NCBI GenBank assembly: GCA_964372215.1
Contig: CAYJQC010000005.1
Span: forward strand, 62,001-126,000
DNA length: 64,000 nt
From: DAIMFL01 sp964372215
GTDB lineage: Bacteria; Pseudomonadota; Alphaproteobacteria; Dongiales; Dongiaceae
Direction: 5' to 3'
Numbering within the stretch: the first letter of the stretch is position 1; each line of letters opens with the position of its first letter. The notes under the pieces were generated by a model. That model saw nothing but the letters and a program-made list of their open reading frames with translations, ran no database searches and was not told the origin of the DNA. This document shows positions 8,952 to 17,307 of the stretch, in pieces. The translations under genes and the position numbers were made by a program.

Positions 8952-10440
8952 GAGCCTCGCCGACCTGCTGCGGCGGTCGGGAGTCGGCGCGCATCCCCTG
9001 GAGTGGCGGATGCCGCCGATCGAGACCTATCCGGCGGTCGTTGCCTGGGTCCAGACCGCTGCCGGCAGGCTGGCGCTGTTCGTCGTGTTCGGCGCATTGC
9101 TGATGCCGCTCACCAGCTTCTGGCTGGAGGTGACGATCGCCGCCGCGCTGACCTCCCTGGGCGGGCCCTATCGGCGATACGTCGCGCTCGGCTGCACGGC
9201 GGCGCTGCTGGTGCGCGCGCCCTACTGGTTCAACTACGGTGCCGTCGAGCTGACGATCCAGCAGGAGGGCCTGGCGGGCGTCGCCCATTCCGGCTACCTG
9301 CGCGCCGGCACCCTGATCCTGGGCGTCCCGTTGGCCGCGGCGGTGCTCCATCTCGCCCGGCGCTATCGCGACCATCCGCTCGGGCGCCGGCCCCTCGTGG
9401 TCCAGCACGTGCTGTGCGCCGGGCTCATCCTGCTCGCGGCTTCGCATCTGCTGCATGGCCTGCCGCAGGTCGCGCTGTGGAGCCTGACTGCGGTCTTCAT
9501 CGCCTATTTCTGGTATCTCGCCTATGCGCTGTTGGATCAACGCCTGCGCCAGCCGGCGCCGATCCTGTTCCATTTCGCGGCCTTCCACCCGTTCTTCGCG
9601 CAGACCACGGTGGTGCCGATGGGCAAGGACGCCGCCAACTGGCTGAGCGTCGAGGCGGGCAATGCGGAAGAGCTGGCGGTGACCCAGCTCAAGGCGCTGA
9701 AGCTGCTGGCCTGGGCGTTCTTCCTCAAGGTCGTGCTGTGGCTGTTCCACCGGGCGGTCTACGACCTGCTCGGCGTCGTGCCGGTCGAGCGGGCTTTCGA
9801 GGATTTCCTGAATGGCGGTGCGGTGACGGCCTCGTCCGGCCTGTTCAGCATCATCGCCAATTTCCCGGATCAGCTGCTGGTCATGGCGGTCTGGGGCCAT
9901 GTCATCATCGCCGTCGGCAGGCTCGCCGGCTATCGCCTGCTGCGCAACACTTGGCGCCCGCTGTCGTCGCGCAGCATCGCCGAATTCTGGAACCGGTACT
10001 TCTACTATTTCAAGGAGGTCCTGGTTCACGTCTACTTCTATCCGACCTATGTCCGGTGCTTCAAACGCCATCCCCGGCTGCGCATCGCCTTCGCCACCTT
10101 CATGGCGGCGGGCGCCGGCAACCTCTTCTTCCACTTCATCCTGGAGAATCACCGGATCGTCGATCACGGGCTGCTCGGTGCCCTGGCGCGCATGCAGACC
10201 TACGCCTTCTATTGCGTGGTGCTGTCCGCCGGCATCGTCCTGTCGCAGCTGCGCAGCCGCCGGCCGGATCCGAAGGCGGGCTGGTGGCGCGGGCGATTGC
10301 GGCCTTCGCTGGGCGTCATCCTGTTCTACTGTTTCCTGTCGTTCTTCGATGGGCCGCAGCGGCACGTCGCCCTGGCCCAGCATTTCGAGTTCCTCCTGCA
10401 AGTCTTCGGAGTCGCGCGATGGATGCAAGCGATCGGATAA
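8932..10440 (+). CDS. MBOAT-family membrane acyltransferase (DltB-like position)
   Basis: A 502-residue polytopic membrane protein with about 10-12 hydrophobic helices. It resembles the MBOAT/DltB class by topology, by the long re-entrant-looking region EFWNRYFYYFKEVLVHVYF and by a His in a hydrophobic context (FFHFILEN, H401) that would be the MBOAT catalytic His. The similarity is weaker than for a textbook DltB. ATG 8932 overlaps the adenylation gene by 20 bases, and the 3' end overlaps the carrier protein start by 22 bases, so the three are translationally coupled. By analogy to DltA-DltB-DltC it would pass an acyl or aminoacyl group from the carrier protein across or onto an envelope acceptor (inference). 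Confidence 0.75.
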   Translation: MRRPSAESLADLLRRSGVGAHPLEWRMPPIETYPAVVAWVQTAAGRLALFVVFGALLMPLTSFWLEVTIAAALTSLGGPYRRYVALGCTAALLVRAPYWFNYGAVELTIQQEGLAGVAHSGYLRAGTLILGVPLAAAVLHLARRYRDHPLGRRPLVVQHVLCAGLILLAASHLLHGLPQVALWSLTAVFIAYFWYLAYALLDQRLRQPAPILFHFAAFHPFFAQTTVVPMGKDAANWLSVEAGNAEELAVTQLKALKLLAWAFFLKVVLWLFHRAVYDLLGVVPVERAFEDFLNGGAVTASSGLFSIIANFPDQLLVMAVWGHVIIAVGRLAGYRLLRNTWRPLSSRSIAEFWNRYFYYFKEVLVHVYFYPTYVRCFKRHPRLRIAFATFMAAGAGNLFFHFILENHRIVDHGLLGALARMQTYAFYCVVLSAGIVLSQLRSRRPDPKAGWWRGRLRPSLGVILFYCFLSFFDGPQRHVALAQHFEFLLQVFGVARWMQAIG

Positions 10441-10676
10441 AGATCAGGGGCTTCGTCGCGGAGCTGCTTTCCGAGCACGACGATCGCGCCGCGTTCGCCG
10501 ACGCGGAATCGCTGATCCGGGCGGGCCGCCTCGACTCGTTCGCGGTGGTCAAGCTGGTGGCGTTCCTCGAGCAGGAATTCGCCGTCGACTTCACCCGGAT
10601 CGAGTTCGATCCGCAGCGCTTCGATTCGATCGACGAGATCGCGGCGATGGTCGCGGAATCGCGCGCCGAGGCTTAG
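10419..10676 (+). CDS. Stand-alone acyl carrier protein
   Basis: An 85-residue acidic helical protein. The phosphopantetheine attachment motif is LIRAGRLDSFAVVKLVAFLE, with Ser40 as the expected 4'-phosphopantetheine site (DSF replaces the commoner DSL). It is smaller than and different from the fatty-acid AcpP and fits the DltC-like/NRPS-type free-standing carriers. ATG 10419 lies inside the end of the MBOAT gene (22-base overlap), which fixes the operon. Its 3' end overlaps the convergent desaturase gene by 4 bases. Confidence 0.9.
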   Translation: MDASDRIKIRGFVAELLSEHDDRAAFADAESLIRAGRLDSFAVVKLVAFLEQEFAVDFTRIEFDPQRFDSIDEIAAMVAESRAEA

Positions 10677-11761
10677 CTCGCGCCGGCCTCGGCCCCGCGC
10701 CGGACCCACGAGCCGACGGCGCTGCGCGCGTCCCCGAAATACGCGCCGCATTGTTCGCCGGCTTCATAGCGCGGCCAGCGCAGCAGCAGCGCGTGGGCGC
10801 GCGGCAGGGCGTGGAAGGGGATGCCGGGGTGGAGGTGGTGCAGCAGGTGATAGCCGTTGCGATGGGGGTGGAAGACCTGCCCGAGCAGCCCGCCGAACGG
10901 ATGGTTGCGGGTGAAGCCGATCAGGCTGCCGGGGGTCAGGCCGACATGGTCGGAAAGCTCGCGGAACGACGTGATCGCATGGAACACCGTCGCCTTCGCA
11001 GCGAACCACAGGGCGAGGAAGAGCAGTGCCGTTTCCGGTCCCGCGGCGACCGCCAGCAGCGCGGTCACCGCCGCCCACCAGCAGGCGACGCCGAGCCGCG
11101 ATGCCGGGTCCATGCGATCGAGATTGCCGAGCACTGCGCCGCTGAACATCTGCGGCGATCGGATCTGGTCCACCCACAGGGCAAGCCAGCCGCGCGACAG
11201 CCGGGCCTCGTCATGGATGAAGTCGGGATCGCGCGCGGGATCGCCGAGGAACTTGTGGTGCCGGTTGTGCTCGTCCCGATAGACCGCCATCGAGACCCAG
11301 AGCGGCCAGCAGAACAGCACGTTCGCCAGGATGCGCGAGCGCCGGCGGTTGCCGTCCAGACTCCAGTGCGAGGCGTCGTGCAGCAGATTGCCGAGCGCGC
11401 GTTGCCGGTTGCCGATCACCAGCAGCGAAACGGGCAGCGCCGCCCAGCCGAGGGTCGCGGTCGCCGCGGTCGCCAGCGCGATCAGCGCCCAGTCGAGCGC
11501 GGCCGCCGCCAGCGAGCGCCCCAGGCGCGGGTGGTACAGCGTCTTCAGGTCGCGTGCGATTCCCGCGGCGCGCGCAAAGCGCCACATCTCGGCGACGTCG
11601 CGCAGCACCGGGTTCGGCGCCCGAGGATGCGCTGTCGCCGGGGGCGACGCGCACAGGCCGAGCGCGCCGCCGTCGAGGCCCGACTGAGCCAAGCTCTTTC
11701 TCCACCACACGTTCGGACGACGGTGCTGCCGTTCGCGCCGCCGGTCCAGCGCGCGCAGCAT
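10673..11761 (-). CDS. Membrane fatty-acid desaturase
   Basis: Up to 362 residues. The three His boxes of membrane di-iron desaturases are present: HDASH (128-132), HNRHH (165-169) and HLLHH (305-309, within HPHRNGYHLLHHLHPGIP). Hydrophobic helices lie between the boxes. Expected role is O2-dependent double-bond insertion or hydroxylation in an acyl chain (family knowledge). ATG 11761 has no good ribosome site and the first ~45 residues are Arg-rich and unlike the family, so the true start may lie further in. It is convergent with the carrier protein gene; the two stops overlap. The neighbourhood suggests a shared lipid or acyl product with the Dlt-like genes, but opposite strands make this only an inference. 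Confidence 0.85.
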   Translation of the reverse strand: MLRALDRRRERQHRRPNVWWRKSLAQSGLDGGALGLCASPPATAHPRAPNPVLRDVAEMWRFARAAGIARDLKTLYHPRLGRSLAAAALDWALIALATAATATLGWAALPVSLLVIGNRQRALGNLLHDASHWSLDGNRRRSRILANVLFCWPLWVSMAVYRDEHNRHHKFLGDPARDPDFIHDEARLSRGWLALWVDQIRSPQMFSGAVLGNLDRMDPASRLGVACWWAAVTALLAVAAGPETALLFLALWFAAKATVFHAITSFRELSDHVGLTPGSLIGFTRNHPFGGLLGQVFHPHRNGYHLLHHLHPGIPFHALPRAHALLLRWPRYEAGEQCGAYFGDARSAVGSWVRRGAEAGAS

Positions 11762-12175
11762 AGCCGAACGCCGTGGCCGTGGGAACCCCGAAGGCCGTTA
11801 AGCCTTTGGCGTATATTGGTTTTTGGTTAACGTTCCGGGCTCGGTCGGAGCCGCCTCCTGCGGGCCGTCGCGCCGATGCCCGGCGTCGGCGCCTTGGCGA
11901 TCGGCGGGATCGCGACGGCCTCGGACGGCTGCTGCCGCGCGCCGGTGCTGCGATCCGGGCCGCGGGCGCATTCGGTTCGCTGCCCGCGCGGGGCGAGGCG
12001 ATGCGGGGTGAGGCAATTCGGGGGCATCGTTGTCGACCGTCACGAATCGTCGGGGTGCGCTGTTCGCGGCAGATGCGAGGATGTAGGTTGTTGCGAGCCG
12101 CGCCCCGGCATGAGGCTCCATGGACGAGAACGTCAAGCGTTGCCAGGCAGCGCGCTCATCAGCAGGGAGGTCGTG
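11762..12175. other. 414-base divergent region
   Basis: Lies between the desaturase and the metallopeptidase. The A/T-rich patch at 11797-11832 (TTAAGCC...TATATTGGTTTTTGGTTAAC) is the only promoter-like stretch. The rest is GC-rich with long spurious open frames. No gene is supported. Confidence 0.4.
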
Positions 12176-13285
12176 ATGGCAAAGCAGAAGAGATCGGCGA
12201 AGTCGGCGAAGGCGCCGGCGGATTCGAGATTCCGCACCTGCGCGCTGCCGCCAGTTCCCGAACGCCGGTTCGATGGGCCCGTCGATCCGCGCCGGGCGCA
12301 GCTCATACGCGTCAGCGACCGCAAATGGGTGAACGGCACCACGCTGCACTACTACTTCTTCGACCGCTCGAGCGATGGGCCGAACGGCCGCTGGGTCGGC
12401 GCCGAGAAGCAGCGTGCCGTGGTGCGCAAGGCGTTCAAGGCGTGGAAGGATCTCGGGCTCGGGCTGGAATTCGCGGAGGCAGCGCGGCGCGAGGACGCCG
12501 AGATCCGCGTCGCCTTCGATCCGACCGACGGTTCCTGGTCCTATGTCGGGCGCGACATCGTCGACTACGCCAAGGACCCCAACGCCCCGACCATGAACTT
12601 CGGCTGGGACCTGACCACGCCCTATGGCTGGGACACCGCGTTGCACGAGATCGGCCATACGCTCGGCTTCCCGCACGAGCATCAGAACCCCAAGACCGGG
12701 ATCGTGTGGAACGAGCCCAAGGTCTACAGCTATTTCCGCGGCTCGCCGAACTTCTGGGACGACCAGACGATCCAGTGGAACATCCTGCGCAAGCTGCCGG
12801 CCGCGACCGTCACCGGCTCGGACTGGGATCGCAACTCGATCATGCATTACGCCTTCCCGCCGGGCGTCATCGACAACCCGCCGGAGTTCAAGACCCATGC
12901 GCTGGAACCGGAGCCCGGGCTGTCGAAGATCGACATCCGCGAGGCCAAGGGCTTCTACCCGTCGCTGGAGAAAGCGAAGGACCCGGTGCTGACGCCGTTC
13001 AGATCGCAGCCGCTTGCGCTCGGCCCCGGGCAGCAGGCCAACTTCCGGATCCGCCCGCCATACTCGCGCCGCTACACGATCCAGACCTTCGGTGCGTCGG
13101 ACAGCGTCATCGCGCTGTTCGAGGACGCCAAGGGCGGGCCGCGCTTCCTGGCCGGCGACGACGACAGCGGCGCCGACCGCAACGCCAGGCTGCTGTCCAA
13201 TCTGCAGGGCGATCGCGAGTACATCCTGCGGGTCCGGCTGTACTACGCCCAGGCCTCGGGCGAGACGGCGGTGATGTACTGGTAG
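12176..13285 (+). CDS. Astacin-type (M12A-like) zinc metallopeptidase with C-terminal beta domain
   Basis: A 369-residue protein. The zinc-binding site is HEIGHTLGFPHEH at 157-169, the extended HExxHxxGxxHE of metzincins, followed by SIMHYAF, the Met-turn of astacins (MHY). The N-terminal part (KQRAVVRKAFKAWKDLGLGLEF, IRVAFDPTDGSWSYVG) is the usual matrixin/astacin fold start. Residues ~290-369 form a beta-rich tail (YTIQTFGASDSVIALFED...GDDDSGADRNARL...GDREYILRVRL) like bacterial pre-peptidase C-terminal domains. No signal peptide or prodomain is visible: the N-terminus is MAKQKRSAKSAKAPA. GGGAGG with 5-base spacing supports ATG 12176; the frame is open upstream but looks non-coding. Confidence 0.88.
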   Translation: MAKQKRSAKSAKAPADSRFRTCALPPVPERRFDGPVDPRRAQLIRVSDRKWVNGTTLHYYFFDRSSDGPNGRWVGAEKQRAVVRKAFKAWKDLGLGLEFAEAARREDAEIRVAFDPTDGSWSYVGRDIVDYAKDPNAPTMNFGWDLTTPYGWDTALHEIGHTLGFPHEHQNPKTGIVWNEPKVYSYFRGSPNFWDDQTIQWNILRKLPAATVTGSDWDRNSIMHYAFPPGVIDNPPEFKTHALEPEPGLSKIDIREAKGFYPSLEKAKDPVLTPFRSQPLALGPGQQANFRIRPPYSRRYTIQTFGASDSVIALFEDAKGGPRFLAGDDDSGADRNARLLSNLQGDREYILRVRLYYAQASGETAVMYW

Positions 13286-13319
13286 GCCGGGGGCGGCGGC
13301 AGGGCGTCCGCGCCGATGC

Positions 13320-14504
13320 TCAGTGCTGCGCCGCGCCGGTGCGGGCGCGGTAGGCGGCGAGCCCGGCGAGCGCCAGGCCGGGCAGGCCGATCAGCAGCAG
13401 CATGCCGTGCGGATCCCACAGGTCCATGGCGGCGCCGGCGAGCGGCGGCGCGGCCAGCGAGCCGAACTCGAAGATCATCACGAAGGTGGTGGTGACGCCG
13501 GCCAGCTCGGCGCGCTTGAAGCGGCGGCCGAGCAGCGTCAGGCCGATGGTGTAGACGCCGCCGGTCAGGCCGCCCCAGACGAACAGCAGCGCCCAGGCCA
13601 GGGCGTCCGACTGCATGACGAAGGGCAGCGCGGCCGCGCCGGCGGCGGTCGCGGCGCCGCACAGCATCAGCAGGCGGTGCGGCCCCCAGAGGTCGACCAG
13701 CCGGCCGAGCCCGATCTGCAGGCCGATACTGCCGACCATGAGCGCGGTCAGCAGCGCGCCCGAGGCCTGTTCGGACAGGCCGCTATGGAGCCCGTAGATC
13801 GGCAGCAGCGAAAATTGGGTCGAGAAGGTGGCGCCGTTGACCAGCGCCGCGGTCATCGCGCTCGGCGCCCGGCGGATCGCCCGGAGCAGGCGCGCCGGTG
13901 CGGGATCATGCAGCGGCGGGGCGATTCCGGTGGCCAGCAGCAGCGGCAGCGCCGAGAGCGCGAGCATGGCGCCGCCGGCGAGGAACGGCAGCGCGCCCTC
14001 GGTGCCGACCAGGCCCACCATCAGCGGGCCGGTGGCGAGGCCGGCCGACAGGATCGCGCCGTAGATGCCGATGATCAGGCCGCGATTGCGGTCGGTCGCC
14101 ATGGCGTTGATCCAGATCTCGCTCACCACCCAGGCGAGCGCGACCCCCATGCCCATGACGAAGCGCAGCGCGAACCAGGCCGGCAGGCTGGTGAACACCG
14201 GGAACAGCAGCAGGGCGGCGCAGCTGAGCGCGGTACCGGCATACATGCTGCGCAGCGCGCCCAGTCGGCGCACGACGGCGGGCAGGAACGGGCCGCAGAC
14301 CAGAATCGCGATGGGCGGCATGGCCGCCAGGAAGCCGATCACCAGCCCGGGCGTGCCGCGGGCCTCGAGACTGAAGGCCAGCACCGGCATGATCAGTCCG
14401 ATGGTCATGCCGACCGTGGCGACGCTGGCGATGACGGCGATCAGGCTGCGGCGAAGCTCGGACGGCGTCAGCGTGCCGGCGGGCGGGCCATCTTCGGATG
14501 TCAT
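13320..14504 (-). CDS. MFS transporter (YcaD-like)
   Basis: A 394-residue major facilitator superfamily protein with 12 predicted hydrophobic helices and a short hydrophilic N-terminus (MTSEDGPPAGTLTPSELRR). The helix 2-3 loop AVVRRLGALRSMYAGT fits the MFS motif-A position, and WVSEIWINAMATDRNRGLIIGIYG in helix 4-5 is typical of the YcaD/UMF subgroup. Substrate is unknown. It is convergent with the metallopeptidase gene with 34 bases between stops. The intergenic repeat at 14540-14585 sits directly upstream of its start. Confidence 0.85.
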   Translation of the reverse strand: MTSEDGPPAGTLTPSELRRSLIAVIASVATVGMTIGLIMPVLAFSLEARGTPGLVIGFLAAMPPIAILVCGPFLPAVVRRLGALRSMYAGTALSCAALLLFPVFTSLPAWFALRFVMGMGVALAWVVSEIWINAMATDRNRGLIIGIYGAILSAGLATGPLMVGLVGTEGALPFLAGGAMLALSALPLLLATGIAPPLHDPAPARLLRAIRRAPSAMTAALVNGATFSTQFSLLPIYGLHSGLSEQASGALLTALMVGSIGLQIGLGRLVDLWGPHRLLMLCGAATAAGAAALPFVMQSDALAWALLFVWGGLTGGVYTIGLTLLGRRFKRAELAGVTTTFVMIFEFGSLAAPPLAGAAMDLWDPHGMLLLIGLPGLALAGLAAYRARTGAAQH

Positions 14505-14539
14505 GTCGTGGACGGGCGCCCGGAGCCGGCGGCGCCTAA

Positions 14540-14585
14540 AGCACGATCCGATCAGGTTGGCTCAACCTGATCGATGAATCGTGCT
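14540..14585. repeat. Nested inverted repeat, intergenic palindromic element
   Basis: The outer arms AGCACGAT (14540-14547) and ATCGTGCT (14578-14585) enclose inner arms GATCAGGTT (14550-14558) and AACCTGATC (14564-14572). The following bases to 14649 (GATTCACCGATCAAGCCGATTCG...GAATCACGCCCTAG) look like a second part of the same element. It has the look of the dispersed palindromic intergenic elements common in Alphaproteobacteria. Only one copy is in this window. Confidence 0.65.
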
Positions 14586-14649
14586 CTTCCTTCAATACAG
14601 GAGAGCGAGATTCACCGATCAAGCCGATTCGGTTTGTTCGAATCACGCC

Positions 14650-15390
14650 CTAGCCGATCCAGTCCGGCCGCTCGATCTTGCTGTAGGCCTCGCGGAGTGC
14701 GGCACCCCAGGCCTCGCGCAGTCCGCGGAAATAGGCGTCGTCCTCGGTGATTCGCCGCCGCGCGGCCACCGCGAACGCGTCCCGGCGATAGACCATGATG
14801 TCGACGGGAAGGCCGACGGTCAGGTTGGAGCGCAATGTCGAATCCATCGAGACCAGCAGCAGCTTCACCGCGTCTCCCACCCCGATGTCGAAGCTCGCCG
14901 CGCGGTCGAGGATCGGCTTGCCGTATTTGTGCTCGCCGATCTGCATGTAGGGGGTGTCCGGCATCGCCTCGATGAAGTTGCCGGCGGCGTAGACCTGGAA
15001 CAGGCGCAAGGTGCGTCCGGCGATCTGACCGCCGAGCAGGAACGACACGTCGAAATCGATGCTCTGGGACCGCATCGCCTCGCCGTGGCGGACGAAGACC
15101 TTGCGCACGGCCTCGCCTAGCAGCTCGGCGGCGGCGAACATGGTGGGAACGGTGGCCAGGGTCGCCACGCCGCCGGTGACCTCGCTCTCGAATCCCTCGG
15201 TCACCAGATTGACCACGGCCTGGCTGGCCGCCAGGTTGCCGGCTGACATCAGGCAGATGACCCGCTCGCCGGGCGCCTCCACCACATGCATCTTGCAGAA
15301 GGTGGAAATGTTGTCGATGCCCGCATTGGTGCGGGTGTCCGACAGCATGACGAGCCCGTTTTCGAGACGGATTCCGACGCAATAGGTCAT
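14650..15390 (-). CDS. anbu: Anbu-type proteasome-like peptidase
   Basis: A 246-residue Ntn-hydrolase of the Anbu (ancestral beta-subunit, COG3484) family. Met1 is followed by Thr2 (MTYCVGIRLENGLVMLSDTR), the expected nucleophile after Met removal. The proteasome-like core follows: SDTRTNAGIDNISTFCKM, a Lys-containing strand, LFQVYAAGNFIEA and GEHKYGKPILDR. Length is typical for Anbu, which lacks an ATPase partner. It is the last gene of a four-gene minus-strand operon with the ATP-grasp, alpha-E and transglutaminase genes, which is the known conserved Anbu neighbourhood. The target or product of this complex is not established. Confidence 0.93.
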   Translation of the reverse strand: MTYCVGIRLENGLVMLSDTRTNAGIDNISTFCKMHVVEAPGERVICLMSAGNLAASQAVVNLVTEGFESEVTGGVATLATVPTMFAAAELLGEAVRKVFVRHGEAMRSQSIDFDVSFLLGGQIAGRTLRLFQVYAAGNFIEAMPDTPYMQIGEHKYGKPILDRAASFDIGVGDAVKLLLVSMDSTLRSNLTVGLPVDIMVYRRDAFAVAARRRITEDDAYFRGLREAWGAALREAYSKIERPDWIG

Positions 15391-15455
15391 TGCAGCATCA
15401 TGGGAGCGGCGCAAGGGAGGGACAAGGGACCGAGAAAGCGGGGACGAATCACCGG

Positions 15456-16271
15456 CTATTGCTGGCTCTGACGCTGCTGCACTTCGACGGTGACCGCAAG
15501 CTCTTCCTCGGCCACGCCCCGGCGCACCCCCCGGACGGGGGCAGCCTCCAGGTAGTCGAGGCCGGCCGCCACCCGGACATAGGAATCGGTCGGCGAGATC
15601 ACGTTGGCCGGATCGAAGCCGACCCAGCCGAGATCCTCGATCCGGGCCTCTGCCCAGGCGTGGGCAGCCTCGCCGCCGCCGGACTCCGGGCCCTCCCACA
15701 GGTAGCCGCTGACATAGCGGGCCGGGTGGCCGAGCAGCCGGGCGCAGGCGGCAAACACCTGGGCGTGGTCCTGGCAGACACCCTGGCCGTGGGCGAGCGC
15801 CTCCGCCACCGTGGTGGCTGAACTGGTGGTGCCGATGACATAGTCGATGCGCTCGCGGATCAGCAGCATGAGGTCGTGCAGCCGCTGGACCGGATCGGCC
15901 TCGCCGGCGACCTTGTCGGCGATCTCGCGAGCCGCGGCGTCGGGCTCGGTGAGCGGCGTGTGGCGCAGGAAGTAGCGCGACGGCAGCGTCTCCGTCACAT
16001 CGCGCAGGACGCCGTCGGTCGGGCTCGTCTCGACCTCGCCTTCGGCGCAGATCGTCGAATCGGTGTGCGGGCGGCTGATGGTTCGGACGTGAAGCACGTT
16101 GCCGTAGCCATCGGTCGAGACGGGCAGCGGCTTGCCACCACCGTCGGTCACCCGCCAGTGCACGATGCGCTGGTTGCCGCTGCCGGTCGGCGTCAGGCGG
16201 ACCACCTGCGCGGCATAGGGCACCGGCTGGTCGTAGTGGTACTTGGTGACGTGGCGGATGGCGAGACGCAT
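15456..16271 (-). CDS. Transglutaminase-like cysteine protease of the Anbu operon
   Basis: A 271-residue protein with an N-terminal beta domain (MRLAIRHVTKYHYDQPVPYA) followed by a transglutaminase core. The catalytic triad is visible: Cys166 in GQGVCQDHA, His204 in AAHAWAE and Asp220 in GWVGFDPAN. This architecture (bacterial transglutaminase-like N-terminal plus core) is found with Anbu in many Proteobacteria. It is separated from the Anbu gene by 65 bases and from the alpha-E gene by 19 bases, indicating one operon. Expected to be a cytoplasmic amidase, protease or cross-linking enzyme; substrate unknown. Confidence 0.92.
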   Translation of the reverse strand: MRLAIRHVTKYHYDQPVPYAAQVVRLTPTGSGNQRIVHWRVTDGGGKPLPVSTDGYGNVLHVRTISRPHTDSTICAEGEVETSPTDGVLRDVTETLPSRYFLRHTPLTEPDAAAREIADKVAGEADPVQRLHDLMLLIRERIDYVIGTTSSATTVAEALAHGQGVCQDHAQVFAACARLLGHPARYVSGYLWEGPESGGGEAAHAWAEARIEDLGWVGFDPANVISPTDSYVRVAAGLDYLEAAPVRGVRRGVAEEELAVTVEVQQRQSQQ

Positions 16272-16290
16272 GGCGGAACCGATGACTAGT

Positions 16291-17232
16291 TCAAGACAGG
16301 TATTGCCGCGAGATTTCGTTGCCGAGCTCGATGTTGGACTTGATGAACCCGGTCAGGAATTCGTGCAGGCCGGTCTGGAAGATCTGATCGACCTTTTCGT
16401 AGCGCAGCCTGGCGTGCATCTGCCCGGCCAGGCGATGACACTCGTTGCGCCGCCCATAGATCTGCGCGAGCAGGTCGAAATGGATCATGATCTCGTTCAG
16501 GCAATTGACCAGGGAGCGCGGCGATTCCGGCCGCAGGATCAGGAGCTCGGCGACCTGCCACGGCTTGATCCGGTCGCGATAGACCCAGTGATAGGCCCTG
16601 AGCGCCGACATCGAGCGCAGGATCGCGGCCCACTGGTGGTAGTCGACGGCGCCGCCGACTGTCTCGTACTCCGGCAGCAGCACGTGATACTTGACGTCGA
16701 GCAGTCGGGCGGTGCTGTCGGCGCGCTCGATGAAGGTGCCGAGGCGGGTGAACCAGCAGGTGTCCTTGCGCAGCATGGTGCCGACGACGGTGCCGTCGAA
16801 CAGGCGCGAGCGCTCCTTGATCCAGTCGAGGAACAGATGCACGGACTCGGTCTCGAAGGCGTCGTCGCCCAGGGTGCGCGCCTCCAGCCAGGTGCCGTTC
16901 ACCGCTTCCCACACGTCGGTGGTGAGCGCGGTGCGGACCGCGCGGGAGTTGCGCCGCGCGACCTGGATGCAGGACATGATCGAGGAATGATTTTCGAGAT
17001 CGCGGGTCATGTAGTGGATGACGGCTTCGGCGGTCGCTTCCTTGTGCTTCTCGTAGAAGCCGTCGGCGCAGCCGGCGGCCACGATCGTCGAATGCCATTC
17101 GCTGCTGGCGCCCTCGGCATTGGGAAACAGGCCGGCCATGCGCAGGGAGACCTGGAGCAACCGCGCCATGTTCTCCGCCCGCTCGATGTAGCGGGCCAGC
17201 CAGTACAGGCTTTCGGCGGTCCGGCTCAGCAT
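16291..17232 (-). CDS. Alpha-E domain protein of the Anbu operon
   Basis: A 313-residue all-helical alpha-E (COG2307) protein. It begins with the family signature MLSRTAESLYWLARYIERAE and contains LFLDWIKERSRLFDGTVVGTM and WVYRDRIKPWQVAELLILRPESPRS, all characteristic. Alpha-E proteins are predicted partners of circularly permuted ATP-grasp enzymes in a peptide-ligase-like system (published genomic inference). It lies between the ATP-grasp and the transglutaminase genes. It has no catalytic motif of its own and no signal peptide. Confidence 0.93.
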   Translation of the reverse strand: MLSRTAESLYWLARYIERAENMARLLQVSLRMAGLFPNAEGASSEWHSTIVAAGCADGFYEKHKEATAEAVIHYMTRDLENHSSIMSCIQVARRNSRAVRTALTTDVWEAVNGTWLEARTLGDDAFETESVHLFLDWIKERSRLFDGTVVGTMLRKDTCWFTRLGTFIERADSTARLLDVKYHVLLPEYETVGGAVDYHQWAAILRSMSALRAYHWVYRDRIKPWQVAELLILRPESPRSLVNCLNEIMIHFDLLAQIYGRRNECHRLAGQMHARLRYEKVDQIFQTGLHEFLTGFIKSNIELGNEISRQYLS

Positions 17233-17307
17233 CGGGCGCGGCCGGGTGGGTTGCGCCGCCGGCCCGCTCGGGGCGCGCGTGACTGAAGTCTGGTCAACCG
17301 GCTCTCC

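Noticed and set aside
11798..12898. A 366-codon minus-strand frame over the desaturase-metallopeptidase gap
   Set aside because: It is antisense to the metallopeptidase zinc site and has no recognisable domain.
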